64,000 nucleotides of DNA from positions 43,899-107,898 of the forward strand of contig CAZODI010000006.1 in assembly GCA_964578535.1 (NCBI GenBank), in the 5' to 3' direction. The notes under the pieces were generated by a model that was given only the letters and a program-made list of their open reading frames with translations, made no database searches and had not been told where the DNA came from. Below, piece after piece: positions 17,957 to 26,141 of the stretch. The DNA is from PHBD01 sp964578535 (GTDB lineage: Bacteria > Desulfobacterota > Syntrophia > Syntrophales > PHBD01). The position numbers and the translations under genes were made by a program. The first letter of the stretch is position 1. Every line of letters starts with the position of its first letter.

Positions 17957-19105
17957 TCACATCATCATGAAGCGGGCGACGATCATGCGCATGATGTCGG
18001 ATGTCCCGCCGCCGAGCTGCCCCAGCTTCGCATCCCGCATGCCTCGCTCCACCGGGTACTCGTGAATGTACCCGTACCCGCCGAACAGATCGACGGCTGC
18101 CGAGCACATCTCGAATCCCTTGTCGCCCACGTACATCTTGTTGACCGAGGCCAGGAGAGGATTCAGCATCACCCCGTTGTCCTTCGAGGCCGCCACGCGG
18201 TATACCGCCAGACGCGCCGCCTCCAGGAACACCCGCATGTCGGCGATCCGGTTCTGGATCGACTGGAACTCGCCAATCGTCTTGCCGAAGGCCCGACGCT
18301 CGTTGGCATAGCGGGCACAGTTCTCGATCATGAACATCCCGCCCCCCAGGAAGGGGGAAAGCAGCGTGCTCCGGTCCCACTCCACGCCGCCCAGGGCGAT
18401 CCGCCAGCCGGCGCCCTCGCCGCCCAGCAGGTTCTCCGCAGGGACTTCACAGTCCTCCATGAAGACCTCCGAGGTCGTCGAGCACTTACAGCCCATCTTG
18501 TGCATCGGCTTCCCCGTCGAGAGACCCGGAGTGCCCGCGTCCACGATGAACGTCGTGATTCCCTTGTGCCTCTTCGACTTGTCCAGCGTCGCAAAGATCA
18601 CGAACACCTTCGCCAGCGGGGCGTTGGTGATGAACGTCTTCGAACCGTTGAGGATGTACTTGTCACCCTTCTTCACGGCCGTCGTCGCCAGGGCCGCCGC
18701 GTCGGATCCGCTGCCCGGCTCCGTCAGTCCCATGCAGCCGATGTCCTCGCCCGTCGCCAGGCCCGGCAGGTACTTCTTTTTCTGCGCCTCCGTGCCGTGC
18801 TCCATGATGTTCGCGCCGCACAGGTACGTGTGGGCTCCCAGCGCCAGCGTGTGGCCGCCGTCGAGGCCGGCATGGCCCATGGCCTCGCCGGCCAGGCAGC
18901 AGGTGGTGAAGTCCGCTCCCGATCCGCCGTATTCCTCCGGGAACGGAAGACCCAGGAGCCCCATGGAGCCCAGCTTTTTCCAGACTTCCATGCTGAACTC
19001 CCCCTCACGGTCCGCCGCCTCGCACAGGGGAGCCACCTCCTCCTTGCAGTAACGGTAGATCGTGTCGCGGAACATCCGCTGTTCGTCGGTAAATGTAAAA
19101 TCCAT
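17957..19105 (-). CDS. Acyl-CoA dehydrogenase
   Basis: ACAD of 382 aa with LTEPGSGSDAAALA near residue 130, FGKTIGEFQSIQNR near 275 and DLFGGYGYIHEY near 345. The C-terminal base position is Gly (LGGGTSDIM). The alternative ERL position reads EWDRS, with Asp where Glu is usual. An Asp base is known in cyclohexanecarboxyl-CoA dehydrogenases of anaerobes, though at a different site, so the identity of the base here needs structural modelling. Four Cys in residues 220-260 and near 20 are not in a cluster motif. It follows the BKACE gene closely and precedes the second dehydrogenase. Confidence 0.92.
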   Translation of the reverse strand: MDFTFTDEQRMFRDTIYRYCKEEVAPLCEAADREGEFSMEVWKKLGSMGLLGLPFPEEYGGSGADFTTCCLAGEAMGHAGLDGGHTLALGAHTYLCGANIMEHGTEAQKKKYLPGLATGEDIGCMGLTEPGSGSDAAALATTAVKKGDKYILNGSKTFITNAPLAKVFVIFATLDKSKRHKGITTFIVDAGTPGLSTGKPMHKMGCKCSTTSEVFMEDCEVPAENLLGGEGAGWRIALGGVEWDRSTLLSPFLGGGMFMIENCARYANERRAFGKTIGEFQSIQNRIADMRVFLEAARLAVYRVAASKDNGVMLNPLLASVNKMYVGDKGFEMCSAAVDLFGGYGYIHEYPVERGMRDAKLGQLGGGTSDIMRMIVARFMMM

Positions 19106-19121
19106 CGAGGCGATCCTCCCT

Positions 19122-19991
19122 TCAGGCCTTGCGAATGCCCATGATTGCCCGCGCCTCCGCGGGCGTGGCGGGTGTCCGGTTCAGGGAAGCGGCGACCTTC
19201 ACGCACCACTCCACCTGCTCCCAGCTTCCCTTGGCCAGCTCGCCGTTGGGCATCCGGGTGTTGTCCTCCATGCCGACCCGCATGTTGCCGCCCATGAGGC
19301 AGGACATGACGTTGGCGGGGAACTGCTCGTTGCCCACGGCGCAGGTCGTGAAGTTGGCCGTCGCCGGGATGGCGTTGACCATGGAGATGAACACGTCGGG
19401 GCGGAATTTCTGGCCGCCGACGACGCCCCACACGAAATTGAAGTTCATGGGCTCCGTGAAGAAGCCCTGCTTGGCGATCAGGAGCGTGTTGTCGATGCCG
19501 CCGATGTCGTAGCACTCGATCTCCGGCTTCACGCCGTTGGACTCGAAGGCCTTGCCGAAGTCCTGGAGCATGGTGAAGGTGTTGTCGAAGACGTAGTCGA
19601 AGAAGATCTGTCCGGTGTGGCGGTCGACGATGCTGAAGTTCATGCTGTTGGTGTTGTACGAGGCCATCTCCGGCTTGACCGCCACGATCTGGGCCAGCCG
19701 CTGTTCCGGCGTCTTGAAGATGCCGACGGCGGAGCTCAGGCAGACGAGCAGCTCGGGGCAGCGAGCCTTGATGGCGTCATGCACGGCCCTGATGCGGTCG
19801 ATCTCGTGGGTCGGCTGGCCGTCGTCCGTTCTTGCATGGACGTGGACCATGGCGGCCCCGGACTGGTAGCACTTGTACGCTTCCTCGGCGAACTCCTCGA
19901 CCGTGTAAGGTACGCTGGGGTTGTTGTTCTTCATGGTCGCGGCCCCGGTGAGAGCCGCCGTGATGATGACCTTCTTTTCATCCTTGGCCAT
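19122..19991 (-). CDS. BKACE family beta-keto acid cleavage enzyme
   Basis: A 289-aa zinc TIM-barrel enzyme of the BKACE (DUF849) family, typified by 3-keto-5-aminohexanoate cleavage enzyme. These use acetyl-CoA to split a beta-keto acid, giving acetoacetate plus a new acyl-CoA. Zinc ligands HVHAR (His50, His52) are present, as is the GGNMRVGMEDN motif (about residue 230) with the conserved Arg, Glu and Asp. The residue after GG, usually His, is Asn. It starts MAKDEKKVIITAALTGA, typical of the family. AAGGAGG precedes the ATG. Its position between acyl-CoA dehydrogenases and DUF35/thiolase-like genes suggests cleavage of a beta-keto intermediate of the same pathway. Confidence 0.92.
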   Translation of the reverse strand: MAKDEKKVIITAALTGAATMKNNNPSVPYTVEEFAEEAYKCYQSGAAMVHVHARTDDGQPTHEIDRIRAVHDAIKARCPELLVCLSSAVGIFKTPEQRLAQIVAVKPEMASYNTNSMNFSIVDRHTGQIFFDYVFDNTFTMLQDFGKAFESNGVKPEIECYDIGGIDNTLLIAKQGFFTEPMNFNFVWGVVGGQKFRPDVFISMVNAIPATANFTTCAVGNEQFPANVMSCLMGGNMRVGMEDNTRMPNGELAKGSWEQVEWCVKVAASLNRTPATPAEARAIMGIRKA

Positions 19992-20053
19992 GGTGAAACC
20001 TCCTTACGGGTATTTGTTTTGTTGTGGTCCTGTCGGATCCTTCGGGTCGCGCC

Positions 20054-20518
20054 TCAGACGGGCTCGAAGTGATCCAGCTGCATCAGGGTGTTGACGGCCC
20101 CCTGGGCGAAGACGGCCTTCACCTTCATGCCAACGTATACGTCCAGCGGATCCACATCGGCCACGATGTGGGTGAGCGGCGTGTCGGCCCCGTCCAGCTT
20201 GATCTGACCCAGGATGTACGGCGCCTTCCGGGGAAGATGCTTGTCGTTGTAGTTGACGATGGTGTAGTTGACGAGTTCCCCCGTCGTGCCCACGTCCACC
20301 CAGTTGTCGGCGATCTTCGCCCCGCACTTGTTGCAGTATTCCCGGGGCGGGATGTAGGTGATGCTGCACGTTTCGCACTTGAGGCCCGTGATCTTCTTCT
20401 TGTCCCTCATGGCGATGATCCACTTCGAGCCGATCCGTCCCACGAAGTACTGGTTGGGCAGGGCCATCCTCGCCTCGATGACGAAGCAGTCTTTTATATT
20501 TTCACTTGTGCAGGTCAT
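20054..20518 (-). CDS. DUF35 zinc-ribbon/OB-fold protein
   Basis: A 154-aa acyl-CoA-associated OB-fold protein of the DUF35 family, with a rubredoxin-like zinc ribbon CETC...CNKC (about residues 45-62) followed by the OB-fold (VGTTGELVNYTIV to the C-terminus). DUF35 proteins bind thiolase-fold partners and are required for their activity in archaeal HMG-CoA synthesis, benzylsuccinate degradation (BbsA) and steroid side-chain cleavage (ChsH2). The ATG at 20518 is preferred, with GGAGAGGAG about nine bases upstream. Its neighbour is a second DUF35 protein fused to SCP2 domains, so the two thiolase-like genes may each have their own partner. Confidence 0.92.
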   Translation of the reverse strand: MTCTSENIKDCFVIEARMALPNQYFVGRIGSKWIIAMRDKKKITGLKCETCSITYIPPREYCNKCGAKIADNWVDVGTTGELVNYTIVNYNDKHLPRKAPYILGQIKLDGADTPLTHIVADVDPLDVYVGMKVKAVFAQGAVNTLMQLDHFEPV

Positions 20519-20537
20519 GATCCGATTCTCCTCTCCC

Positions 20538-21707
20538 TTAGTCGATGATTTCAAAATGGAGGATGTCACGGAAGCTGCCCGTGGGCTTTTCCGCCCAGAC
20601 GGGCCGCACCCTCGATCCGATCTTCAGCTTCGAGAGGTCCTTTCTGTCGATCTCGAAGGCGAAAGCTTCCTCCGGGGTGGCATTTTCCAGCATGATCCAG
20701 GCGCAGGCGTAGGGGGTGTCCCGCACTTCGCCGGTGAGGGGATCGGGGCTGGCAAAGTACACCAGGTCGAAGTTCGTGACGTACCCTTCCGGTCCCAGCT
20801 CCACGTAGTCGGTGGTGCGAACGTGGCAGAACTGGCAGATCTCCTGGGGGAGGATCAGGGTCCGCTTGCAGAGGGGACAGACGCTGGCGAGGAGCTTCTT
20901 CTCCCGAAGCCCGGCGAACCACTTGCCCATGACGGGGCCCGTGGCGAAGCGCTGGTTGATGGAGGTGACCACCTTCAGGGAAAGCAGCTCCTCCGCCTCC
21001 TCGGCGTTGGGATCCACGTACTTGTCGAAATATTTGCCGGTCGCAGCGGCGGCCATCATGTCGCCGTCGATCCGGACCTTTCCGGAGGTGAAGGCGGCAG
21101 CGCCGTCGATCGTGCCGGTCATCATGCCGACATAGGTGGCGGCCTCCATGGTCATTTTTACAGCCAGGTCCGCATCGAGGCCTTCCTTGAGGGTGCACGT
21201 CCCGTCGGCGATGGTGATGGTGAACTGGCCGCCGCCCTCGCCCGTCAGGTCATACCCGTATTTCAGCGTCACGCCCGCCGCCTTGTCGGGACGGAAACGG
21301 TCTCCGATGGCGGAGAGGATTCCCCGGGCGGTGACTTCCGTCTTTTTCTCCGGCACGGTGTACTGCACGAAGATCTGGGGCAGAAGCGTCATCAGCATCC
21401 GCGTGTCGCCGACGACCCTCATCTTGCCCTGGGAGAGGGCGTCGATGGCGCCGATTTTCTGCAGGGTGACGCCGATGAACGTCTCCGGGTCGGAGGCCAT
21501 GATCGTCGCCGTGCACGGTCCGAGATCGCCCTCGACGGTCTCGATTTTGGCAGTCTGGTCCTTGACGGTCAGCTTCCATTTGCCGCCGCCCTCGCCGCCG
21601 CACTCGTACCCGATGACGACGTCCACACCCTTGGACGCCTCGGGTTTGAAGCGCTTGGGCATCGTATTGAAGATATCCGCTACGGTGGTTCCGAAGAATT
21701 CAGCCAT
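20538..21707 (-). CDS. Tandem SCP2 domains fused to DUF35 zinc-ribbon/OB-fold
   Basis: A 389-aa fusion. Residues ~5-105 and ~110-215 are two sterol-carrier-protein-2-like domains, with the repeated pattern ADIFNTMPKRFKPEASKGV / SAIGDRFRPDKAAGV and YECGGEGGGKW / YDLTGEGGGQF showing an internal duplication. Residues ~260-389 are a DUF35 unit with zinc ribbon CPLCK...CQFCH and an OB-fold. SCP2 domains bind acyl-CoA or lipids; in animal SCP-x one is fused to a thiolase. Here two are fused to the thiolase partner instead. The ATG at 21707 has GGAGG six bases upstream. It lies 10 bases from the thiolase-like gene. The function is likely substrate presentation (inference). Confidence 0.9.
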   Translation of the reverse strand: MAEFFGTTVADIFNTMPKRFKPEASKGVDVVIGYECGGEGGGKWKLTVKDQTAKIETVEGDLGPCTATIMASDPETFIGVTLQKIGAIDALSQGKMRVVGDTRMLMTLLPQIFVQYTVPEKKTEVTARGILSAIGDRFRPDKAAGVTLKYGYDLTGEGGGQFTITIADGTCTLKEGLDADLAVKMTMEAATYVGMMTGTIDGAAAFTSGKVRIDGDMMAAAATGKYFDKYVDPNAEEAEELLSLKVVTSINQRFATGPVMGKWFAGLREKKLLASVCPLCKRTLILPQEICQFCHVRTTDYVELGPEGYVTNFDLVYFASPDPLTGEVRDTPYACAWIMLENATPEEAFAFEIDRKDLSKLKIGSRVRPVWAEKPTGSFRDILHFEIID

Positions 21708-21717
21708 GGTCAACCTC

Positions 21718-22914
21718 CTACCAGTTCAATTCTTTTTCGAGCATAAGCATAACGGTCCACAGGGTGCCGCCGAACCCGGAGGCCAGGGCATGGCGGACCT
21801 CCTTCTTGATCTGGTGGCCGCCGGCGTCTCCCCGAATCTGAAGGGCCGCCTCGGCGGGACGGAGCATGGCCGTGGCGCCGATGGGATTGCTGGCGATGAC
21901 GCCTCCCGAGGGATTGACCGGGAGCTTGCCGTCCATGTCGAATTCGCCGGCTTCCATGAGCTTGAGAACCTCGTCATCCTTGAGGAGCAGGAATTCCCGG
22001 AGCCAGTCGAGGCCCCAGTAGGCGGACGGATCGTACATCTCGAAGACGTCGAAATATTCCAGCGGGTTTTCGATGCCGTTTCGCTTGAAGAGCTTCTCCG
22101 CGCAGTCGCGGTGGGTGCTCTTGGGTTTCTTCGCGCCGTACAGGTTGGACATGTTTTCTCCCCGGTGGGAGGTTTCATGATCCCGGATCCAGACGGGCGG
22201 CTTGGCGGTTCCCTTCTTCACCCGGTCCTCGTTGGTGAGGATCATGGCGCAGGCCCCGTCGGACTGGGAGCACATGTGGATCAACCGGAGCTCGCCGACG
22301 AGCTGGGGAGACGTCTCCATCAGGGTCTCCAGCTGGTCGTACTCGAGACCGAGGCGTCGGTGTGCCCGCTCGTTCAGCATGGCGTGCTTGTCGATCATGA
22401 TGCGGTACTTCATGGCGGCCCGGAGAACCCGCTCCTTCCCGAACTCCTTGATCATCTCCGTGGCCGTGGTGGATGTGAGCGCTCCCGTCTGGAGGTTGCG
22501 GAACCAGAGGGGGTCGGCCATGTTCGTGATGCCGCCCGTGGTGTTTCCTTCCTGGAGCTTCTCGAAGCCGAGGCACAGGACGGTGTCGTACTGGCCGGAG
22601 GCCACGAGGCTGTCGGACGCGCAGACCAGGGTGGCCCCGACGGTGCCGCCCGTGGTGATCCGGTACTCTTCCTTCCCGTAGGACCCGCAGCCCATGGCGT
22701 GCCACATGTCCGGCTGGAACTGCATCTCGAAGAGCTCCATGTTGCCGTGGACGATGCAGTCGATATCGTCAAGCGTCATGTTGGCGTCCGCCAGGGCGTT
22801 GCGCACCGCTTCGGAGACCATTTCCACCTGGTTCTGGTCTTCCTTGTGGCTGGACAGGGTCGTCTGGCCGATCCCGATAATGGCTACATTTCTGTTTTTT
22901 ATGTGTTTTTTCAT
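21718..22914 (-). CDS. Thiolase-fold protein lacking catalytic Cys and His
   Basis: A 398-aa thiolase superfamily protein of the SCP-x/lipid-transfer type. The nucleophile motif, NACASG in active enzymes, reads TTGGTVG here (residues 87-93), with Gly90 in place of Cys. The GHPIGATG motif reads SNPIGATA, with Asn343 in place of His. The VNPSGG motif (333-338) is kept. Thiolytic cleavage by the usual ping-pong mechanism is therefore unlikely. The closest precedent known to me is the Ltp2 aldolase, which works with a DUF35 partner in steroid side-chain cleavage. It is followed 10 bases later by the SCP2-DUF35 fusion. Confidence 0.9.
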   Translation of the reverse strand: MKKHIKNRNVAIIGIGQTTLSSHKEDQNQVEMVSEAVRNALADANMTLDDIDCIVHGNMELFEMQFQPDMWHAMGCGSYGKEEYRITTGGTVGATLVCASDSLVASGQYDTVLCLGFEKLQEGNTTGGITNMADPLWFRNLQTGALTSTTATEMIKEFGKERVLRAAMKYRIMIDKHAMLNERAHRRLGLEYDQLETLMETSPQLVGELRLIHMCSQSDGACAMILTNEDRVKKGTAKPPVWIRDHETSHRGENMSNLYGAKKPKSTHRDCAEKLFKRNGIENPLEYFDVFEMYDPSAYWGLDWLREFLLLKDDEVLKLMEAGEFDMDGKLPVNPSGGVIASNPIGATAMLRPAEAALQIRGDAGGHQIKKEVRHALASGFGGTLWTVMLMLEKELNW

Positions 22915-22926
22915 GATGCCTGCTCC

Positions 22927-24072
22927 TTACGCTTCGAGAATGAGAACGGAGTGGAACTGGCCGGCGGGCCCGTTGGTCGAGTGGGCCACGGCGCATTTCG
23001 CGTCCGGAACCTGGCGGTCACCGGCGCCGCCCTGAAGCTGGAGAGTCGCCTCGGCGGCCCGATAGAGGCCGGCGATGATGAGCGGGTTCCCAGCCAGGGT
23101 TCCGCCGGAGAGGTTCACCCGGTGCTTCCCGGGGCCGCCTTCGGCGATGAAGCGCGCTCCTTCTCCGTCTCCGCAGAAGCCCAGTCCTTCCATCCACATG
23201 GGCTGCTGGTAGGCGTAGCAGTCCATGACCTCGACCACATCGGCGGCCTTTTTCAGGTCCTGGATGCCGGCTTTCCGGCAGGCCTTTTCCGTGGCGTTCT
23301 TGAGGGCGAAGTTGCTGGTCAGATCCCGGTCACCGAAAAAGAAGGTGTCCATGCAATTGGCGAACCCGGTGATCCATACCGGCTTGTCGGTGAATTCCTT
23401 TGCCCGCTCCTCCGAAGCCAGGAGCAGTCCGACGGCGCCGTCGGAGACGGGGTAGGCGTGGAGCTGGCGAATGGGATCGCACAGCATGGGCGAGGACTTG
23501 ACTTTCCCCGCCGGAATGGCCTCCTGCGCATTGGCGTAGGGGTTCTTGGCGGCCCACTGGCGGCTTCTTACCACGATCTCGGCCATCTGGTCGTCCGTGA
23601 GGCCGCTCTTTTTCATGTAGGCCCGCGCCTGCAGGCCGGCGGCGTTCAGGTAATCCAGGCCCGTGGCCCGGCCGTAGAAGGGATCGAAGCCGCAATTCGT
23701 GATCATGTTGCGGCTCTCGCCCTGGGATTCCTTGCAGTGTCCCATGATCAGGACGAGATCCTTGTGCCCCGAGAGGATGATGGCGTTGGCGTAGCCGATG
23801 GCGTTGAGGCCTTCCTGGGCCATCTTTTCTTCCGCAAGATACTGCCCCCCGATGACGTCCGTGACGCCGTTGTTCGAGATGGTCCGGGCATCGAAGAAAT
23901 CGTCGGAGGTGCTGACGATCATTTCCACGCCGCCTTCTCCGTACTTGAATCCTGTCTGCCCCTGAAGATCCTCCAGCACGTCCAGAAGCATGTTCTGGAA
24001 CCGCCTGTACCAGAGGTCCGGTTCGTTCTTGTGCTGGGCAACCGCACAAATCGCTACCCGCTTTGTTGCCAT
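22927..24072 (-). CDS. Second thiolase-fold protein lacking catalytic Cys and His
   Basis: A 381-aa thiolase superfamily protein (MATKRVAICAVAQ start, GLSGGTLAGNP core, C-terminal GPAGQFHSVLILE). There is no Cys at all between residues 10 and 112, the stretch that holds the thiolase nucleophile: the aligned region reads AQEGLNAIGYAN. The GHP motif reads GNP, so the catalytic His is Asn. It is 12 bases upstream of the other Cys-less protein; the two probably form a heteromer as such pairs do in Ltp2/ChsH2-like and BbsAB-like systems (inference). GGAAGGAGAC precedes the ATG. What reaction it catalyses cannot be read from the sequence. Confidence 0.88.
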   Translation of the reverse strand: MATKRVAICAVAQHKNEPDLWYRRFQNMLLDVLEDLQGQTGFKYGEGGVEMIVSTSDDFFDARTISNNGVTDVIGGQYLAEEKMAQEGLNAIGYANAIILSGHKDLVLIMGHCKESQGESRNMITNCGFDPFYGRATGLDYLNAAGLQARAYMKKSGLTDDQMAEIVVRSRQWAAKNPYANAQEAIPAGKVKSSPMLCDPIRQLHAYPVSDGAVGLLLASEERAKEFTDKPVWITGFANCMDTFFFGDRDLTSNFALKNATEKACRKAGIQDLKKAADVVEVMDCYAYQQPMWMEGLGFCGDGEGARFIAEGGPGKHRVNLSGGTLAGNPLIIAGLYRAAEATLQLQGGAGDRQVPDAKCAVAHSTNGPAGQFHSVLILEA

Positions 24073-24139
24073 AGAACGTCTCCTTCCTTAATATGGTTCT
24101 GAATCGTATCGCAGCGCGGGATCCGTCCCGGCCGCAGTC

Positions 24140-24745
24140 TCATGCAAATCGGATCAGCCGCAGGTCTACCGCGGGCTTTCGGCGGGCCTTGTCGCCCGCA
24201 AAGCAGTTCATGAACCGCCCCTCCTTGATGGTCCGGATGATTCCGTCCCGGTCCCGGGGGGCCTCCAGTTCGATCCAGCCGCGCCCGCAGCCCAGGAGGT
24301 TGTGGGAATCGTCGGCCGCCACCTTGGGATAGGGGATCTCGGCGATATCGAACTGCGGCGTGTAAAACCCGTGGGTTGTAATCTCCACCGCGTCGATGGG
24401 ATAGCGCTCGGCCACCTCCGCGATGATGCGGATGCAGTCGCGCAGGCCGAGATCGATATCGGCGGGGTGGTTGAATACGTGCAGGACTTCCCTTTCTCCC
24501 TCGATCCGGCTGACATGGACGTATCCCTTGCGGCAGTGCACCGTCAGCTCGATCCCCGTGAAGATCAGCATGTCCGACCGGACCCGGGCGATGGCATCCC
24601 CGTAGGAGGGCTTCAGGAGGTGGTCATGGTCCGTGATGGCAATGAAATCGTAGCCCAGGCGCGCATAGGCATCGGCAACCTCCTGGGGTGTCATGGTCCC
24701 GTCGGAGTAGGTCGTATGGGTGTGAAGCTGTCCCTTGAGAATCAT
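24140..24745 (-). CDS. PHP domain metal-dependent phosphoesterase-like protein
   Basis: A 201-aa PHP-fold protein: HTHTTYSDG near residues 6-14, FIAITDHDHL near 35-44, GIELTVHCRKG, and the C-terminal ADDSHNLLGCGRGW. These supply the His/Asp metal ligands of the family (nucleoside or histidinol phosphatase-type hydrolases). The start at 24745 places the HTH motif at the very N-terminus, as expected. It lies between the TetR gene and the thiolase-like genes on the same strand. A role in acyl-CoA degradation is not obvious. Confidence 0.86.
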   Translation of the reverse strand: MILKGQLHTHTTYSDGTMTPQEVADAYARLGYDFIAITDHDHLLKPSYGDAIARVRSDMLIFTGIELTVHCRKGYVHVSRIEGEREVLHVFNHPADIDLGLRDCIRIIAEVAERYPIDAVEITTHGFYTPQFDIAEIPYPKVAADDSHNLLGCGRGWIELEAPRDRDGIIRTIKEGRFMNCFAGDKARRKPAVDLRLIRFA

Positions 24746-24886
24746 GGCCGTCCATCCGCTTCCGTCAGGCACCCGGGTACGGCGCCCGGCCTGCGTCCGC
24801 CGGAATGCCGGAATCCGTCTTCCCGTCTCTGCTCCGCTCTGGTCTGTCGGGGATTGGCGCCCCGAGGCGTTCGGTGGGAATCCATC

Positions 24887-25489
24887 TCAATGCTCAGCTT
24901 CCGCCTCGGCTCCATGTAGAAAAACCGTGATCATACTCTCAATGATCCGCTTCTCCCTGGACTTGCTCAGGGTTTCATTGCCTAAAATCATGACCGACAG
25001 AAACGTGTCGATGGCGCCCAGGAAAACATAGGTGAGGTAGTTGGACTGAATGTCGGACCGCAGGGTTCCCCGGGTCTGGCCTTCGCGAATGATGTCTTCA
25101 CAGAGGTTGAAAAGCTTCCGGAACTTGTCCTTTCCCCGGGGACTCGAGTGGTAGATGAAGCCCCGGGAGACCTCCGCCACGAAGATGGACATCTGGCTCG
25201 GCGTCGCGGTATAGGCGTTCATCATGAACTTGATGATCTCCATCAGCTTTTCCTTGGTGGCCGCGGTGCTCTTCTTGAGCATCTCCAACTCGTCGTAGAA
25301 GGATTTCCACCAGTTCTCGACGATGGCATCGAAAAGTTTTTCCTTGTTCTCGAAATAGTGATAGATGAGCCCGTACGAGAGGTTGGCTTCCTTGGCGATA
25401 TCAGCCATCCGGGCTTCTGCGAATCCTTTCGTGCTGAAGACCTTCAGTGCCGCTTCGACGATGATTTTTTCACTGGCTACTTTTTCCAT
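24887..25489 (-). CDS. TetR/AcrR family transcriptional regulator
   Basis: A 200-aa repressor. The N-terminal helix-turn-helix (about residues 8-55) has the typical IVEAALKVFSTKGFAEARMADIAKEANLSYGLIYHYFENKEKLF. The all-helical C-terminal domain ends AEAEAEH. The start at 25489 precedes the HTH directly; a far longer in-frame upstream extension is implausible. It appears to be the first gene of a minus-strand unit including PHP, thiolase-like, DUF35, BKACE, dehydrogenase and ligase genes. A 30-bp palindrome 16 bases before its start is the probable operator, so autoregulation and control of the operon by an acyl-CoA ligand are likely (inference). Confidence 0.9.
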   Translation of the reverse strand: MEKVASEKIIVEAALKVFSTKGFAEARMADIAKEANLSYGLIYHYFENKEKLFDAIVENWWKSFYDELEMLKKSTAATKEKLMEIIKFMMNAYTATPSQMSIFVAEVSRGFIYHSSPRGKDKFRKLFNLCEDIIREGQTRGTLRSDIQSNYLTYVFLGAIDTFLSVMILGNETLSKSREKRIIESMITVFLHGAEAEAEH

Positions 25490-25504
25490 GCAGTCCGGTG
25501 TAGC

Positions 25505-25534
25505 AAATGTTGATTGACATGTCAATCGGCATTT
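25505..25534. promoter_or_regulatory. Palindromic operator upstream of tetR
   Basis: A perfect 16-bp palindrome, GATTGACATGTCAATC, at 25512-25527 sits inside a larger 30-bp dyad with AAATG/CATTT outer arms and only two unpaired positions per side. Its length and placement between divergent genes, just before the TetR start, are those of a TetR-family operator. On the minus strand TTGACA within the palindrome could also serve as -35 for tetR, so binding would block transcription. Confidence 0.75.
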
Positions 25535-25574
25535 GGCGGCCGGATGTCCGGGGTGTGGATGCTTGGCATAGGTT

Positions 25575-25603
25575 TTGACAACGATATGAATAGGTTGTGA
25601 AAT
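25575..25603 (+). promoter_or_regulatory. Possible sigma-70 promoter for the DUF2845 gene
   Basis: TTGACA at 25575-25580 is followed after 17 bases by TGAAAT, a weak -10, about 35 bases upstream of the DUF2845 start. The -35 is a full consensus match; the -10 is poor. Confidence 0.4.
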
Positions 25604-25636
25604 GTGCTGAACAGTATCAAACGGAAGGAGCGATGG

Positions 25637-26017
25637 ATGAAAAGGGGGATGGCCGTGATGGCCGCGGTGGTGGTCATGCTCTGGTGTGCCGGCGACGCTT
25701 CCGCCTTCCGGTGCAACCGGGGAAAAGGCCTGGTCAGCACCGGCGACACCAAGGCGCGCGTCACGATCGAATGCGGAAAGCCCGACAGTGTCGATCGTGT
25801 GAAATCCGTCACGAGGGGCCGTTTTATCGGAGGCGAAGACCCGCGTACCGGCCGGAGCCATGGCGGAGTCTATGCGGAAGAAACGGTGTCCGTCGAGAAA
25901 TGGTACTACAACTGCGGAGACAACGATTTCCTCTACGTTCTGACCTTCGAGGGGGACGTCATGATCGCGGAGGAAACGGCCGGCCGGGGGAGCGGCCCGT
26001 CCCGCTGCTCGTATTGA
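25637..26017 (+). CDS. Small secreted DUF2845 family protein
   Basis: A 126-aa protein with a signal peptide (MKRGMAVMAAVVVMLWCAGDASA, cleavage near residue 23). The mature part begins with FRCNRGKGLVSTGDT and IECGKP, the signature of DUF2845, a family of small secreted proteins of unknown function. Cysteines at FRC, ECG, NCG and the C-terminal CSY could form two disulfides. The ATG at 25637 is preferred because GGAAGGAG lies about eight bases upstream. It is divergent from tetR and apparently monocistronic. Confidence 0.82.
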   Translation: MKRGMAVMAAVVVMLWCAGDASAFRCNRGKGLVSTGDTKARVTIECGKPDSVDRVKSVTRGRFIGGEDPRTGRSHGGVYAEETVSVEKWYYNCGDNDFLYVLTFEGDVMIAEETAGRGSGPSRCSY

Positions 26018-26141
26018 GGCGGGATGAGGTTGGCGGCCGATCATGGCGTTCCACATCCTGTGTTTCAATCAGGAATGGACACCCGTGGAGCCCCGATCGC
26101 GCATCCTGCTTTCTTCGTGCGGTCCATGGCCGAATCCTGCC

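Noticed and set aside
21136..24102. Long plus-strand frame (988 codons) across DUF35 and thiolase-like genes
   Set aside because: Antisense to genes with clear domain motifs; composition-driven.
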